From NCBI GenBank assembly GCA_017454265.1, contig JAFTDJ010000038.1, positions 124,001-188,000 on the forward strand: a stretch of 64,000 nt of DNA, read 5' to 3'. A program made the position numbers and the translations under genes. Below the pieces are notes generated by a model. It did no database searches. It was given only the letters and a program-made list of their open reading frames with translations, and was not told the origin of the DNA. Below, one piece after another: positions 47,783-56,848 of this stretch (positions are counted from its first letter, which is position 1; every line of letters begins with the position of its first letter). Origin of the DNA: Bacteroidales bacterium (GTDB taxonomy: Bacteria > Bacteroidota > Bacteroidia > Bacteroidales > UBA932).

Positions 47783-49569
47783 TCAAGAGATTTCTACCCT
47801 TGATAATATCGGCGATTGTTTTTGTGCCGATGCTTTTCGTTCATTCCTGCGCCAATACGACGCAGGCTCCGACCGGTGGAGACAAAGATACTATCCCCCC
47901 CTTTATTATCGGTATTAATCCTTTGCCTGGAGCCGTGAACGTGCCTGTGAACGGAGCAAAGATCGTGTTCCGTTTCGATGAATATGTAACCATCAAGAAT
48001 CAGAAGAACATTTTTCTTTCACCCCCTCTGGAAAAAGCTCCCAAAGCACGTATCAGAGACAAGTTTCTGATTGTCTCGTTTGAGGAACCATTGGACTCAA
48101 ACACTACGTACACCCTTAATATGACTGACGCCCTTGCCGACAACAACGAGGGTAATATGTTCCCCGGCTATACATACGTCTTTTCAACCGGGCCAAACAT
48201 CGACTCCCTGCTGCTGACAGGTAAAGTCCAGGACTGCAATACTTTGCAGCCAGTCAAGGGAGCCACTGTACTCCTGTACAAAGACCTTGGTGATTCCGCC
48301 GTCTTCCTGCACCGCCCCAGCGCCGCTGTCAAGACTGATGACTGGGGGTACTTCTGTCTCCCCTACCTGGCAGACACCACATACCGCTTGTACGCTATCA
48401 AGGACGAAGCAAACAACAACATTTACGACCCTGATACGGATCTGGTAGGTTTTGTTGATTCCATCATCCGCCCGGTAGTACGGGTAGTGGACACGTTGCC
48501 GGAAATGTTGAAGTACGACATGACGGACACCCTTATGTGCGAAGCGAGAAGGGTTGACTACAAGCTCCGTTTATTCAGGGAGAAACCCAGCAAGCAATTC
48601 CTGGTGAACCGGGTACGTACATCTGACCGTGCCGCATATATAACCTTCCAGGCCCCTTACGTTTGGATTGACTCACTGTGGTTCAGGGGATATAAATCAG
48701 ATCAGGTGATCTCCCAGTTCAATATTCTTCAGGACAGCCTGGAGCTTTGGATCAACAGCCGCAAGCCTGCCCCTGACACTCTCCACTTGTTTGTAAACTA
48801 CCGTAAAACCGATTCATTGGGAAGGCTTCAACCGGCGCTGGAGCATCTGCGGCTTACGATGCCCGAAGGCAAACGGGTATTCCAGCGTATTCCCAGAAGA
48901 AGCCTCAAACATGAAGATACGATTTGCACCTATAAGCTTGAGGCTAAGCCGGAGACTGTGGAGCAGAACGGTTTCGAGCTGGAGTTTGCCCTTCCTCTTA
49001 TATATGAGAACTTCGATTCCCTGCGCTTCCGTTACCTGAATCCCAAGCAAAAAGAGTTCAAAGGTGCCGTTACAGTCCAGCGAGACACGGCCAATCTCAG
49101 GAAGTACATAATCCGCCCCACCGAGAAGATGCTTCCCGGATACGAATATTTCCTGAAGATGCCCAACAGAAGTTTCCGGGATATCAATGGATTCTGGTCA
49201 GACAGCACCGAGGTAAAGGTAACTCTTCCCTCAGACGAGAAACTCAGCGTGATGAGAGCAAATCTCACCGGTGTGGACCGCAAGATTATTGTGGACCTGC
49301 TCGACGAGAAACGCAAGGGCATACTTCGACAGTATATCGTAGATAAGGATTGCACACTGGACTTCCCCTACCTCAAAGAAGGCAAGTATTCTTTACGTGT
49401 AACCGATGACGGCAACCGTAACTCCATAGTAGACACCGGTTCCCTGCTTGAACACCGCCAGCCGGAGTCCGTCCTTTTTGTGGAATTCAACGGCCAAGAT
49501 TTCATCGAGATTCCCGCCAGTGCCGAGGTTGAGCAGGAAATTGATATCAAAGCATTGTTTACTGAATGA
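47779..49569 (+). CDS. Ig-like domain lipoprotein
   Basis: The 596-residue protein has a lipoprotein signal (FVHSC, Cys24). It starts with the recognisable ANTTQAPTGGDKDTIPP segment, followed by a Big_5/SbsA Ig-like domain (residues 45-130), a carboxypeptidase-like regulatory domain (about 150-230, LTGKVQDCNTLQPVKGATVLLY region) and long beta-rich sequence. This architecture is common in Bacteroidota and conserved near envelope genes. Its role is not known. It is coupled by four-base overlaps to rel and to the next outer-membrane protein. Confidence 0.82.
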   Translation: MIKRFLPLIISAIVFVPMLFVHSCANTTQAPTGGDKDTIPPFIIGINPLPGAVNVPVNGAKIVFRFDEYVTIKNQKNIFLSPPLEKAPKARIRDKFLIVSFEEPLDSNTTYTLNMTDALADNNEGNMFPGYTYVFSTGPNIDSLLLTGKVQDCNTLQPVKGATVLLYKDLGDSAVFLHRPSAAVKTDDWGYFCLPYLADTTYRLYAIKDEANNNIYDPDTDLVGFVDSIIRPVVRVVDTLPEMLKYDMTDTLMCEARRVDYKLRLFREKPSKQFLVNRVRTSDRAAYITFQAPYVWIDSLWFRGYKSDQVISQFNILQDSLELWINSRKPAPDTLHLFVNYRKTDSLGRLQPALEHLRLTMPEGKRVFQRIPRRSLKHEDTICTYKLEAKPETVEQNGFELEFALPLIYENFDSLRFRYLNPKQKEFKGAVTVQRDTANLRKYIIRPTEKMLPGYEYFLKMPNRSFRDINGFWSDSTEVKVTLPSDEKLSVMRANLTGVDRKIIVDLLDEKRKGILRQYIVDKDCTLDFPYLKEGKYSLRVTDDGNRNSIVDTGSLLEHRQPESVLFVEFNGQDFIEIPASAEVEQEIDIKALFTE

Positions 49570-50408
49570 AAAAGTTGATCTTCATACTGTTGTCGGTCTT
49601 TTTAGCATTACCCGTTCTTGGGCAGACAGACACTTTGGAGTACTCTCCCGAGTATCTGGACACCGTGAGCGTACGTAAGGCAAAGGCCATCAATGATTAT
49701 TCGATGATAGGCGTGAATTACGGCGTGATGTTTTCGACGGTTTACTTCAACCCTACGAAGATGGGCGCAACGTTCCGTTTCCAACCAAGCTACATTTCGA
49801 TAATGTACACCCATCACGAAAAGATGTTCAACTATATACCTTATTTCGGGCTGACAGTGGGCGTATCTCTTTCACACGAGGGCGTCCGCTTTGAAGACAA
49901 CCCCGATACCGGGTACCCGTTGGGTTATATCGACGGTGCGACGGATATGACTATGCGTACCATTGAAGTCCCCGCAATGATGCAGATGCACTTCGATGCC
50001 GCGCCTGTAAAAATACTCGCCAACTTGGGCGGCTATCTGGGATACCGTCTTTCCATAGAGCGAAGCGGCATATGGATGGACGAAGAGTATGCAAAAAAGT
50101 TCAGGGACTACGAGTACCGTTTTGATTACGGGCTTATGGGAGGAGCGGGCATCGGCTTAATGTTCGACCCGATAGAAATCCACCTGAATGTATTGGGAAG
50201 ATGGAGTTTTCAGAATCTCTACGAGCCGGATTACTACAACGAGGTCTTTCACCCTTACAATACCTACTACTACCGTTATGCCAATCCCATTGATATTGCT
50301 GTAACGTTGGGGGTATATATACAACTCACTAAACGCACTGGCAAAACCACAAAACAGATTAAGCAGGAAGCAAGAGAAATTGTCTATGGAAAGATTGAAA
50401 ACAATTGA
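49566..50408 (+). CDS. Outer-membrane beta-barrel protein, unrecognised
   Basis: The 280-residue protein has a signal peptide (1-19, ending VLGQ) and a barrel-like remainder rich in Tyr, Gly and alternating hydrophobics (GVNYGVMFSTVYF, GLTVGVSLSHEGV, GLMGGAGIGLMFD). It somewhat resembles PorT-like OMP_b-brl_2 proteins, with YFGLTVGV and YLGYRLSI strands. Unlike most barrels it does not end at a strand: a basic, polar tail (TKQIKQEAREIVYGKIENN) follows. It overlaps ispG by 23 bases. Function unassigned. Confidence 0.78.
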   Translation: MKKLIFILLSVFLALPVLGQTDTLEYSPEYLDTVSVRKAKAINDYSMIGVNYGVMFSTVYFNPTKMGATFRFQPSYISIMYTHHEKMFNYIPYFGLTVGVSLSHEGVRFEDNPDTGYPLGYIDGATDMTMRTIEVPAMMQMHFDAAPVKILANLGGYLGYRLSIERSGIWMDEEYAKKFRDYEYRFDYGLMGGAGIGLMFDPIEIHLNVLGRWSFQNLYEPDYYNEVFHPYNTYYYRYANPIDIAVTLGVYIQLTKRTGKTTKQIKQEAREIVYGKIENN

Positions 50409-51645
50409 GGTAAGAGTCGGCAACAACCTTGTTATAGGTGGCAATCATCCTCTTGTTGTCCAGACAATGTGCAACACCCATACCTGCGATGTTGCAGCAA
50501 CCGTACAGCAATGCCTGCGGCTTGCAAATTCAGGTGCGCAGATGATTCGCATTACGGTCCCGGGCATGCAGGATGTATCAGCCTTGAGGCAGATACGTTC
50601 GGAACTTTTAGAAAAAGGATGCATGGTTCCGCTAGTGGCAGACATACACTTTTCTGCTGAAACAGCTATTGCCTGCGCCGCCATTGTAGAGAAGGTTCGG
50701 ATCAACCCCGGGAACTTCCATCCAGACCACGAAACCGCCAGGCGGAAGTTTGCTGATTTTTTGAAGGTTTGTAAGTCTCACGGTACTGCAGTGAGGGTCG
50801 GACTGAACCACGGTTCCCTGGGTAAATACATAACCGAACTTTACGGGAACACACCATTTGCCATGGCTAAAGCGGCAATGGAATGGCTTCACATGTGCGT
50901 TGACGCCGATTATTTGAACGTAGTGGTATCCCTTAAGGCTTCCAATACCGCCGTAATGACCGCCGCGTACAGGGAGCTTGTTAAATTAATGAAAGAAGAA
51001 GGTCACGTATTCCCCCTTCATCTGGGAGTAACAGAAGCGGGGAACGGAGAGTCTGGCCGCATCAAGTCCTGCGTAGGAATAGCCTCGCTTCTTCGTGAGG
51101 GCATAGGTGATACAATCCGGGTCTCACTTACAGAAGACCCGGCGAACGAGCTCCCGGTAGCTTCGTACCTGGCATGGAAATTCGGACTGTATCAGGGGGC
51201 TGCGCCTAAAGAAGACAAAATGCTTGATGCCGCCATTGAATGGGGTCCCGACCTGCTTGACAGGAAGATAGATTCCATACCGGATTCTGCCGGCATAGAC
51301 GAGCATTTGAAAGACGAAATAATGCAAGCCGCCAGGAGAAAATTCTACAGGCCTGAATACATAGCTTGTCCAGGCTGCGGCCGCACTATGTACAATCTGG
51401 AAGAAACCTTCGAAGATGTAAAACGCAGAACGGCTCACCTTAAAGGGATGGTGATAGCTGTTATGGGCTGTATTGTCAACGGACCCGGCGAAATGGCGGA
51501 TGCAGATTGGGGTTATGTCGGAGAAGGAGGCGGACGAGTATCCATCTACCGCGGAAATCAGCCCGTACTCAAGCACATCCCGGCCGGGGAGGCGATAGAC
51601 AAGCTACTTGAACTAATAGAGAGTGAATCTCTACTCAACGTATAG
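50386..51645 (+). CDS. ispG: 4-Hydroxy-3-methylbut-2-enyl-diphosphate synthase IspG
   Basis: IspG converts MEcPP to HMBPP in the MEP isoprenoid pathway. The 419-residue protein has the N-terminal TIM barrel (PLVVQTMCNTHTCDV, LVADIHFSAETAI, KVRINPGN) and the C-terminal [4Fe-4S] domain with CPGCGRTMYN and MGCIVNGPGEM, which supply the three cysteines and Glu. The insertion between them is only about 60 residues. As I recall, Bacteroides IspG is around 600 residues with a much larger middle domain, so this one is nearer to the compact bacterial form. The ATG at 50386 lies 23 bases inside the upstream gene; a TTG at 50380 is the alternative. Confidence 0.93.
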   Translation: MERLKTIEVRVGNNLVIGGNHPLVVQTMCNTHTCDVAATVQQCLRLANSGAQMIRITVPGMQDVSALRQIRSELLEKGCMVPLVADIHFSAETAIACAAIVEKVRINPGNFHPDHETARRKFADFLKVCKSHGTAVRVGLNHGSLGKYITELYGNTPFAMAKAAMEWLHMCVDADYLNVVVSLKASNTAVMTAAYRELVKLMKEEGHVFPLHLGVTEAGNGESGRIKSCVGIASLLREGIGDTIRVSLTEDPANELPVASYLAWKFGLYQGAAPKEDKMLDAAIEWGPDLLDRKIDSIPDSAGIDEHLKDEIMQAARRKFYRPEYIACPGCGRTMYNLEETFEDVKRRTAHLKGMVIAVMGCIVNGPGEMADADWGYVGEGGGRVSIYRGNQPVLKHIPAGEAIDKLLELIESESLLNV

Positions 51646-52818
51646 AAGAAGACCCTTAAGATACTCTCCTTCAGGGTGATATATATTTACCGGATGATCC
51701 CCTCCCTGGCAAAGCCTGTCCAGGATTCTCACGTTCCGTCCCGTCTGGGCGGCAGCGCTGAATACCAGTTCGGCAAAAGCCGTCTTGTCAACGACCTGAG
51801 AGCAGCTGAACGTAAAAACAAGACCTCCGGGCGCTACTTTTGAAATGGCTGTGGCGTTTAGCCTCTGATATGCCCTGAGAGCGTTCTTGAGAACGCCCCT
51901 GTGCTTTGCAAATGCAGGGGGGTCAACTATGATGAGATTATATTTAAACTCTTCGCATTTACCCAGATAGTCTATTGCATCACAACAAAACGAGTCATGT
52001 CTGGAGGAGAAACCGTTAATCGCTATATTCCTGTCAACCAGGGATATAGCCTTTGCAGATGAATCTACGCTGTCTACGTGTTCAGCGCCTCCCTTTAGTG
52101 CATACACACTGAAGCCACCCGTGTAGCAAAAAAGATTCAGGACTCTGCGTCCCCGGGCGTACTTCCCTACCAGGAAACGGTTGTCCCGCTGGTCCAGGAA
52201 GAACCCGGTCTTCTGCCCCTCGACCCAATTAACCAGGAAGCTGTTTCCATTTTCAAGGACTGTACTCTCAGTGCCATCAAAGCCGTGTGATTTATACATA
52301 TATCCGTCTATCAGCTCCAGGCCCGCTTTGAATGGCGCTGTTCCTGAGCTCTTGTCGTAAACAGCCTTCAGTTTATCTCCGAAAACTTCCTTGAGGGCCT
52401 CGCATATGCGCTGCTTTGCCCGGAATATACCCACGCTGTGAGCTTGCATGACACAAACCCCGTCGTACCAGTCTATGATGAGCCCAGGCAGTCCGTCGCC
52501 TTCACCGTGAACGAGCCTGAAACAAGTGGTGTCCGGGGAAGGCAGACCTATGGCGGAACGGGCATTACTGGCGGCGCGAATCGCATCGGTCCAGAACCCG
52601 GGAGATTGAGGATCTCCGGAAAAACTTAGAATCCTTACTGCAATGGAGCCAATCTGGTAATGGCCTACGCCAAGAGGTCTCCCCTCGTAATCGTGGACAG
52701 CAACGAGGTCGCCTTCGGCAGGATTACCTTGAATTTGCGCGATGGCCCCTGAAAACACCCAGGGGTGAAAACGCTTCAAAGACTCATCTCTGCCCTTCTT
52801 CAGTATTATCTTTACCAT
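51631..52818 (-). CDS. RlmI-like 23S rRNA (cytosine-C5) methyltransferase
   Basis: The 395-residue protein has an N-terminal PUA domain (about 1-80, FHPWVFSGAIAQI and GHYQIGSIAVRIL) and a class I SAM methyltransferase domain with GQKTGFFLDQRDNR, VLNLFCYTGGFSVYAL, LIIVDPPAFAKHR and FTFSCSQVV holding the catalytic cysteine. This is the layout of RlmI, which makes m5C1962 in E. coli. It converges with ispG, overlapping by 15 bases, and overlaps the exonuclease gene by 35 bases. Confidence 0.9.
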   Translation of the reverse strand: MVKIILKKGRDESLKRFHPWVFSGAIAQIQGNPAEGDLVAVHDYEGRPLGVGHYQIGSIAVRILSFSGDPQSPGFWTDAIRAASNARSAIGLPSPDTTCFRLVHGEGDGLPGLIIDWYDGVCVMQAHSVGIFRAKQRICEALKEVFGDKLKAVYDKSSGTAPFKAGLELIDGYMYKSHGFDGTESTVLENGNSFLVNWVEGQKTGFFLDQRDNRFLVGKYARGRRVLNLFCYTGGFSVYALKGGAEHVDSVDSSAKAISLVDRNIAINGFSSRHDSFCCDAIDYLGKCEEFKYNLIIVDPPAFAKHRGVLKNALRAYQRLNATAISKVAPGGLVFTFSCSQVVDKTAFAELVFSAAAQTGRNVRILDRLCQGGDHPVNIYHPEGEYLKGLLLYVE

Positions 52819-53554
52819 TTTCCGTTTTTTTCTTCTTGTGACGGTGACGTTTCCTTTTAGACGTGCCTGCCCTGGCCTTTTCTGCGGCTATGTTGGCTTC
52901 CTTGCGCTCTACGGCCGCCTTGTGTGCGAGCATATCCTGAGGTGGCAACATCTCCTCCGGCGAAAGCGGATGCTTTTCGCATTCCAATAATTTCAAGTAC
53001 ATTTCCCTGCACACCCACGCATCGGTAGCCGCATATTTGCACTGAGACGGGCTCAGTATCTCCGCTTCCCAATTGGAGAGTTGCTGGGCCTTGGAAATAC
53101 GGCACTCCAGAATGTTAGCAGCCAGTTTCTTTACGCTTTTGTCGCGTATTCCCCATTCCCAGGCAATTTTTTGAAGGTCCACGAAACCTGCTGGCGAGAA
53201 GCTTCTCAATCGTTGCAAACCTCTCAAGTCGTCCATTACAGCTGCTCCTACCTTAATTATATTCTTATTAGAGAGAACGCTGCAAAGTGAACGCTTCATT
53301 CCAAGAAGCTGTATCCGGAAAAGATAAGCATTCCTGGGGCCGGAGAGCTGAAGCAAAGCTACTCCGTGATTATGCTGCCCGGGAGAAAAAACCGGACGGC
53401 TTTCCGTATCAAAGCCGATTATCTTCTGCCTTCGCAAATAGAATATTGCCTTTTCGTACTCGAGGCCTGGCTTGTCTATTATTTTTATCTCACCGGGAAA
53501 GGTGCCGACGGGCAGTTTCTCTATCTCGGCGGCATCTACACTAATTTTGAACAT
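52784..53554 (-). CDS. DEDDy 3'-5' exonuclease
   Basis: The 256-residue protein has an RNase D/WRN-type exonuclease domain in residues 35-205. The catalytic set is FDTES (Asp49, Glu51), the VMDDL segment (Asp108 or Asp109) and YAATDAW (Tyr174, Asp178), the DEDDy class. The C-terminus (about 210-256) is a highly basic, Lys/Arg/His-rich tail (KRKRHRHKKKK), which likely binds nucleic acid. No HRDC domain is present. It may act on RNA ends or DNA; the substrate is not clear. Its 3' end overlaps the RlmI-like gene and its start overlaps the lipoprotein gene by 14 bases. Confidence 0.88.
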   Translation of the reverse strand: MFKISVDAAEIEKLPVGTFPGEIKIIDKPGLEYEKAIFYLRRQKIIGFDTESRPVFSPGQHNHGVALLQLSGPRNAYLFRIQLLGMKRSLCSVLSNKNIIKVGAAVMDDLRGLQRLRSFSPAGFVDLQKIAWEWGIRDKSVKKLAANILECRISKAQQLSNWEAEILSPSQCKYAATDAWVCREMYLKLLECEKHPLSPEEMLPPQDMLAHKAAVERKEANIAAEKARAGTSKRKRHRHKKKKTENGKDNTEEGQR

Positions 53555-54644
53555 TCTCCGACGGTATCACCAAATATTGTATTCCTTCAGCATCCTGACG
53601 AGGTGAGACTATGAACGTGCGTACGGCAGGCTGGGCAATCTTATGAGTAAACAGATTATTGTCCCTTAACAAATCATAGCAGGCCCTCATAGTTGCTGCC
53701 GAAGAGCTGAATACACTGAAGGACTGGGATAAGAGTTTTCCATAGCGCATAGATTCCTCCCGGGAAAAATCCCTAATCGCCGAAAGTTCCGCATAAATAT
53801 CTTCCAAATCCAAATGCCAGTCATCTACGATAAGTGCATCCAGCGGCTCAACTCCACCAGCAAGAACGTAGGCATCAAGAAATTGGGCAAGGGCTTTGCC
53901 CGAGGCATCTACCGAGGACTCCCAGCAGCGGGCCCCGACTATATCGAATTGGTTTGTTTTGGCATCGAACAGCGCCGGATAGAGTCCCTTGCCAACATAG
54001 AGCGAATCGCACATCAACCCCACGTTGAAATGCTTCTTATCGCTTCCAAGGACTTCATCGAGAGCCAGTTCCAGCGGAGAAACAACCGGGATACCACAGG
54101 AGGTAAGGCTGAAAAGTGTATCCACATCAAACTTGCCGAATTCCAGCATAACAGGATCTGCCAGAATTATCATCTTCGCCTGAGTTTTTTCGCAATTGCC
54201 GTCCAAGTCATATATGCTGACGCTGCAATTGGACGAAAGAGCAGACAACGACAATCTGACTGCAAGTTCCCTGACAGCATCCTCACCACAGCGTGAGACA
54301 TAATCTGCATACGGCGTATAAGACGAATCACAGATGCAGTCGAAAGTCTCTCCGGCAAAGTCCTTCAATCCATCTCTCCAGTTCCTTCCCCTGGCGTTTT
54401 CTCTCATATCGCACTGCAGAAAAGAATCACTGATTATTCTGCAGGACTGCGGACTGCCAATGATGTAGACATCTCCGGCAGGCGATGGCCTGGACAACGA
54501 AGAAAGCAGCACTTTCTCCGGGCTGTCAGGTGTTGAGCTGATAGATTTCACCAGGTCGATTGTATCGCGCCCGGTCTGTACCTGTTTTCCGCATGAACAC
54601 AGGATAAAAAAGAATAACAGACAGGCTCGTATAGTTCTATTCAT
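53541..54644 (-). CDS. Hypothetical lipoprotein
   Basis: I do not recognise a family for this 367-residue protein. It has a lipoprotein signal (FILCSC, Cys18) with a Cys in place of the usual Ala or Ser at -2. The fold looks alpha/beta with alternating strands and helices (GDVYIIGSP, AKMIILADPVML, VVSPLELALDEV, FNVGLMCDSLYVG, EPLDALIVDDWHLDLE), reminiscent of the substrate-binding fold of periplasmic ligand proteins. That is only a structural guess. It is the first gene of the minus-strand group with the exonuclease and the methyltransferase. Confidence 0.65.
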   Translation of the reverse strand: MNRTIRACLLFFFILCSCGKQVQTGRDTIDLVKSISSTPDSPEKVLLSSLSRPSPAGDVYIIGSPQSCRIISDSFLQCDMRENARGRNWRDGLKDFAGETFDCICDSSYTPYADYVSRCGEDAVRELAVRLSLSALSSNCSVSIYDLDGNCEKTQAKMIILADPVMLEFGKFDVDTLFSLTSCGIPVVSPLELALDEVLGSDKKHFNVGLMCDSLYVGKGLYPALFDAKTNQFDIVGARCWESSVDASGKALAQFLDAYVLAGGVEPLDALIVDDWHLDLEDIYAELSAIRDFSREESMRYGKLLSQSFSVFSSSAATMRACYDLLRDNNLFTHKIAQPAVRTFIVSPRQDAEGIQYLVIPSENVQN

Positions 54645-54660
54645 AACAATTCAATATCAG

Positions 54661-54691
54661 TTTACAAAAATACAAAAAATCCATATCTTTG
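54661..54691 (+). promoter_or_regulatory. Putative promoter for the CDF transporter gene
   Basis: TTT (54661-54663), 20 bases, then a perfect TATCTTTG (54684-54691), 21 bases before the ATG at 54713. This places the element over the longer candidate start at 54689 and so argues for 54713. Confidence 0.55.
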
Positions 54692-54712
54692 CACATCTTA
54701 AACGACATTGTT

Positions 54713-55591
54713 ATGAGACATCACCACCATCATCACCATCATGGGACCGAAAAGATAAGCGCTGATCTCAAAAACATCTACATAATTGTAATAGTGCTGA
54801 TTGCACTGTATATTGCATTTGAGGCATGGATGGGATTCCGGCACAACGCCCTGACCCTTGTTTCCGATGCCGGCCATAAGCTTATAGATGTATTCTCCTT
54901 GTCCCTCACTCTCATAACTTTCTGGTTATCAACAACTAAGGCACGAAAGAACTACACCTGGGGATTTCGGAAACTCTCAGTTATCATTTCGCTGTTCAAT
55001 GCTGTGCTTGTAGTAATAGTCGCTGTTACCATAATATGGGAGAGTATCGAGAAGGTGATTGAACCCGGCGACCTTGCACCGGATGGCGGAGCAATCAGCA
55101 TTACTGCAGCAGTCGGTTTTGTTGTGAATTGCATTGCCGCCTTTCTGCTCAGTCTCAAAAGAAGTCACGACGTAAACACTATGGGGCAGTTTATTCACAC
55201 CCTTACAGATGCCCTGGTATACGTGGGCATGGTCATTTCCGGATTCATCATCAAGTGGACGGGACTGGCTGTTATCGACCCGGTTATCAGCATACTTATC
55301 GCGTTGTTCGTGCTCTTCAACATATGGAGCGTGCTTAAGGAAAGTTTCCGCATGAGCATAGACGGTGTTCCCTCGTCCGTTCATGTAGGAGAACTGCTGG
55401 ATCAGGTCAGGGCTGTTCCGGGTGTCCGCGAAGTGAGCGACCTCCACATTTGGCCCGTCAGCACTGTGGAGAATGCACTCTCGGCAACCCTTGTTCTGGA
55501 CGACAGTGCTGACCGCACAGCCGTTACAGACACCGTAAAAGCTGTCATAAAGACCTGCGGTATTGAGAACTCCTTTTTGGAAACCAGATAA
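54713..55591 (+). CDS. CDF-family zinc exporter with native N-terminal His8 tract
   Basis: The 292-residue protein has six transmembrane helices and a C-terminal cytoplasmic domain. The metal-site signature is HDHD: SDAGHKLID (His55, Asp59) in TM2 and HTLTDALVYVG (His162, Asp166) in TM5, which in CDF proteins suggests Zn2+ (or Co2+) in exchange for protons. It starts MRHHHHHHHHG, eight consecutive histidines that probably bind zinc on the cytoplasmic side. The C-terminal domain contains the ferredoxin-like fold VRAVPGVREVSDLHIW. It stands alone behind its own promoter. Confidence 0.92.
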   Translation: MRHHHHHHHHGTEKISADLKNIYIIVIVLIALYIAFEAWMGFRHNALTLVSDAGHKLIDVFSLSLTLITFWLSTTKARKNYTWGFRKLSVIISLFNAVLVVIVAVTIIWESIEKVIEPGDLAPDGGAISITAAVGFVVNCIAAFLLSLKRSHDVNTMGQFIHTLTDALVYVGMVISGFIIKWTGLAVIDPVISILIALFVLFNIWSVLKESFRMSIDGVPSSVHVGELLDQVRAVPGVREVSDLHIWPVSTVENALSATLVLDDSADRTAVTDTVKAVIKTCGIENSFLETR

Positions 55592-55604
55592 TCCTGCATA
55601 TTTG

Positions 55605-55634
55605 ACAGGTTTATTGCTTTTTTACGTATATTTG
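55605..55634 (+). promoter_or_regulatory. Possible promoter for the C1 peptidase gene
   Basis: TATATTTG at 55627-55634, preceded after 22 bases by TTG at 55602-55604. The spacing is one or two bases long, so the call is weak. It lies 20 bases before the ATG at 55655. Confidence 0.4.
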
Positions 55635-55654
55635 TAAGTCTAGACGATAGAAAG

Positions 55655-56845
55655 ATGAAGAAGTTATTGACGTTCCTGGCGTTTGGATTTGTCGCCGTCA
55701 GTGTTTTCGCACAGCCGAAACCTGCAATACAATTCCCGGATTACAAGTTCACCACCGTAAAGGCCAATCCTATCACTCCGGTGAAGAATCAGTACCGCAG
55801 CGGCACCTGCTGGGCATATTCCACCATCGGTTTCTTCGAATCCGAGGCAATCAGGCTTTGCAAAATTACCGATACACTTAAGTATCCGGATTTTTCTGAG
55901 TTCTTTGTGGTTAGCCACTCCTACTACGAAAGGGGTCTGAAATACGTTCGCCTGGACGGGCATCTTACCTTTGGTGCCGGCTCGGAAGCAGACGACGTAC
56001 TTGACGTAATCAGGGATCACGGAATTGTACCCAATGAAGCAATGACAGGAATGAACTACGGCACCGAGCTGCCCGTGCAGGGCGAACTCGACGCAATCCT
56101 CAAAGGTTTCGTGGAGGCCGTTGCCAAGAATCCCAACAGGACCCTTTCCACAGCCTGGCAGAGAGCTTATAAAAGCGTCATCGACGAGTATCTCGGAAAG
56201 TGTCCCGAGTCTTTCGTAGTTGACGGCAAGACTTACACACCCGCCAGTTACCGTGATGCCATGAAAATCAATCCTTCCGACTACGTGACCATCAGCAGCT
56301 TCACTCACCACCCCTTCTATACCAAGTTCGCTATTGAAGTGTGCGACAACTGGCGTTGGGATCTTGTATATAATGTTCCAATCGATGAATTTATGGCTAT
56401 CGTTGACAACGCGGTCAACAACGGTTACACACTTGCCTGGGGCGCAGACGTCAGCCACCCCGGATTCACACGCAACGGTCTTGCCATTCTCGTTGATGCA
56501 GCAGCTACCAGTACCGCCGGTTCAGACCAGGAGCATTGGGTAGGAAAAGAGGAGGGCGCTCCAGCTCCTGTCAAGATTGTCGAATCTGTCCCCACTCAGG
56601 AATCACGGCAGCTTGAATTCGACAACAAGACCATAACCGATGACCACGGGATGCAGATTTTCGGTATCGCAAAAGACCAGGATGGAAAGAAATATTATAT
56701 GGTCAAGAATTCCTGGGGCGAGACCGGGAAATATAAAGGTATCTGGTATGCCACCGAGGCATTCGTAAAGGGCCAGTCTATGGACGTCATGGTGCATAAG
56801 GACGCTCTTCCCAAAGATATCAAGGCTAAGCTCGGCATAAAATAA
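55655..56845 (+). CDS. Secreted C1-family cysteine peptidase, bleomycin hydrolase-like
   Basis: The 396-residue protein has a Sec signal peptide (residues 1-20) followed by a papain-type fold. Catalytic residues are Gln46 and Cys52 in VKNQYRSGTCWAYST, His268 in ADVSHPGF and Asn352 in VKNSWGE. The aminopeptidase C/PepC and bleomycin hydrolase subgroup have this length and insert pattern. Export rather than cytosolic location is unusual for classical PepC but common in Bacteroidales, where such enzymes act in the periplasm or outside. It precedes pssA by three bases. Confidence 0.93.
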   Translation: MKKLLTFLAFGFVAVSVFAQPKPAIQFPDYKFTTVKANPITPVKNQYRSGTCWAYSTIGFFESEAIRLCKITDTLKYPDFSEFFVVSHSYYERGLKYVRLDGHLTFGAGSEADDVLDVIRDHGIVPNEAMTGMNYGTELPVQGELDAILKGFVEAVAKNPNRTLSTAWQRAYKSVIDEYLGKCPESFVVDGKTYTPASYRDAMKINPSDYVTISSFTHHPFYTKFAIEVCDNWRWDLVYNVPIDEFMAIVDNAVNNGYTLAWGADVSHPGFTRNGLAILVDAAATSTAGSDQEHWVGKEEGAPAPVKIVESVPTQESRQLEFDNKTITDDHGMQIFGIAKDQDGKKYYMVKNSWGETGKYKGIWYATEAFVKGQSMDVMVHKDALPKDIKAKLGIK

Positions 56846-56848
56846 TTT

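Noticed and set aside
54689..54712. An earlier in-frame start for the zinc exporter
   Set aside because: It falls within the TATCTTTG promoter element and would place coding sequence before the transcript start.
54713..54745. Vector-derived His-tag contamination
   Set aside because: Native promoter and flanking genes continue smoothly, and His-rich ends are usual in zinc transporters.
55592..55612. A small hairpin (CCTG/CAGG) after the zinc exporter
   Set aside because: The four-base stem is too weak to call a terminator although T-rich sequence follows.
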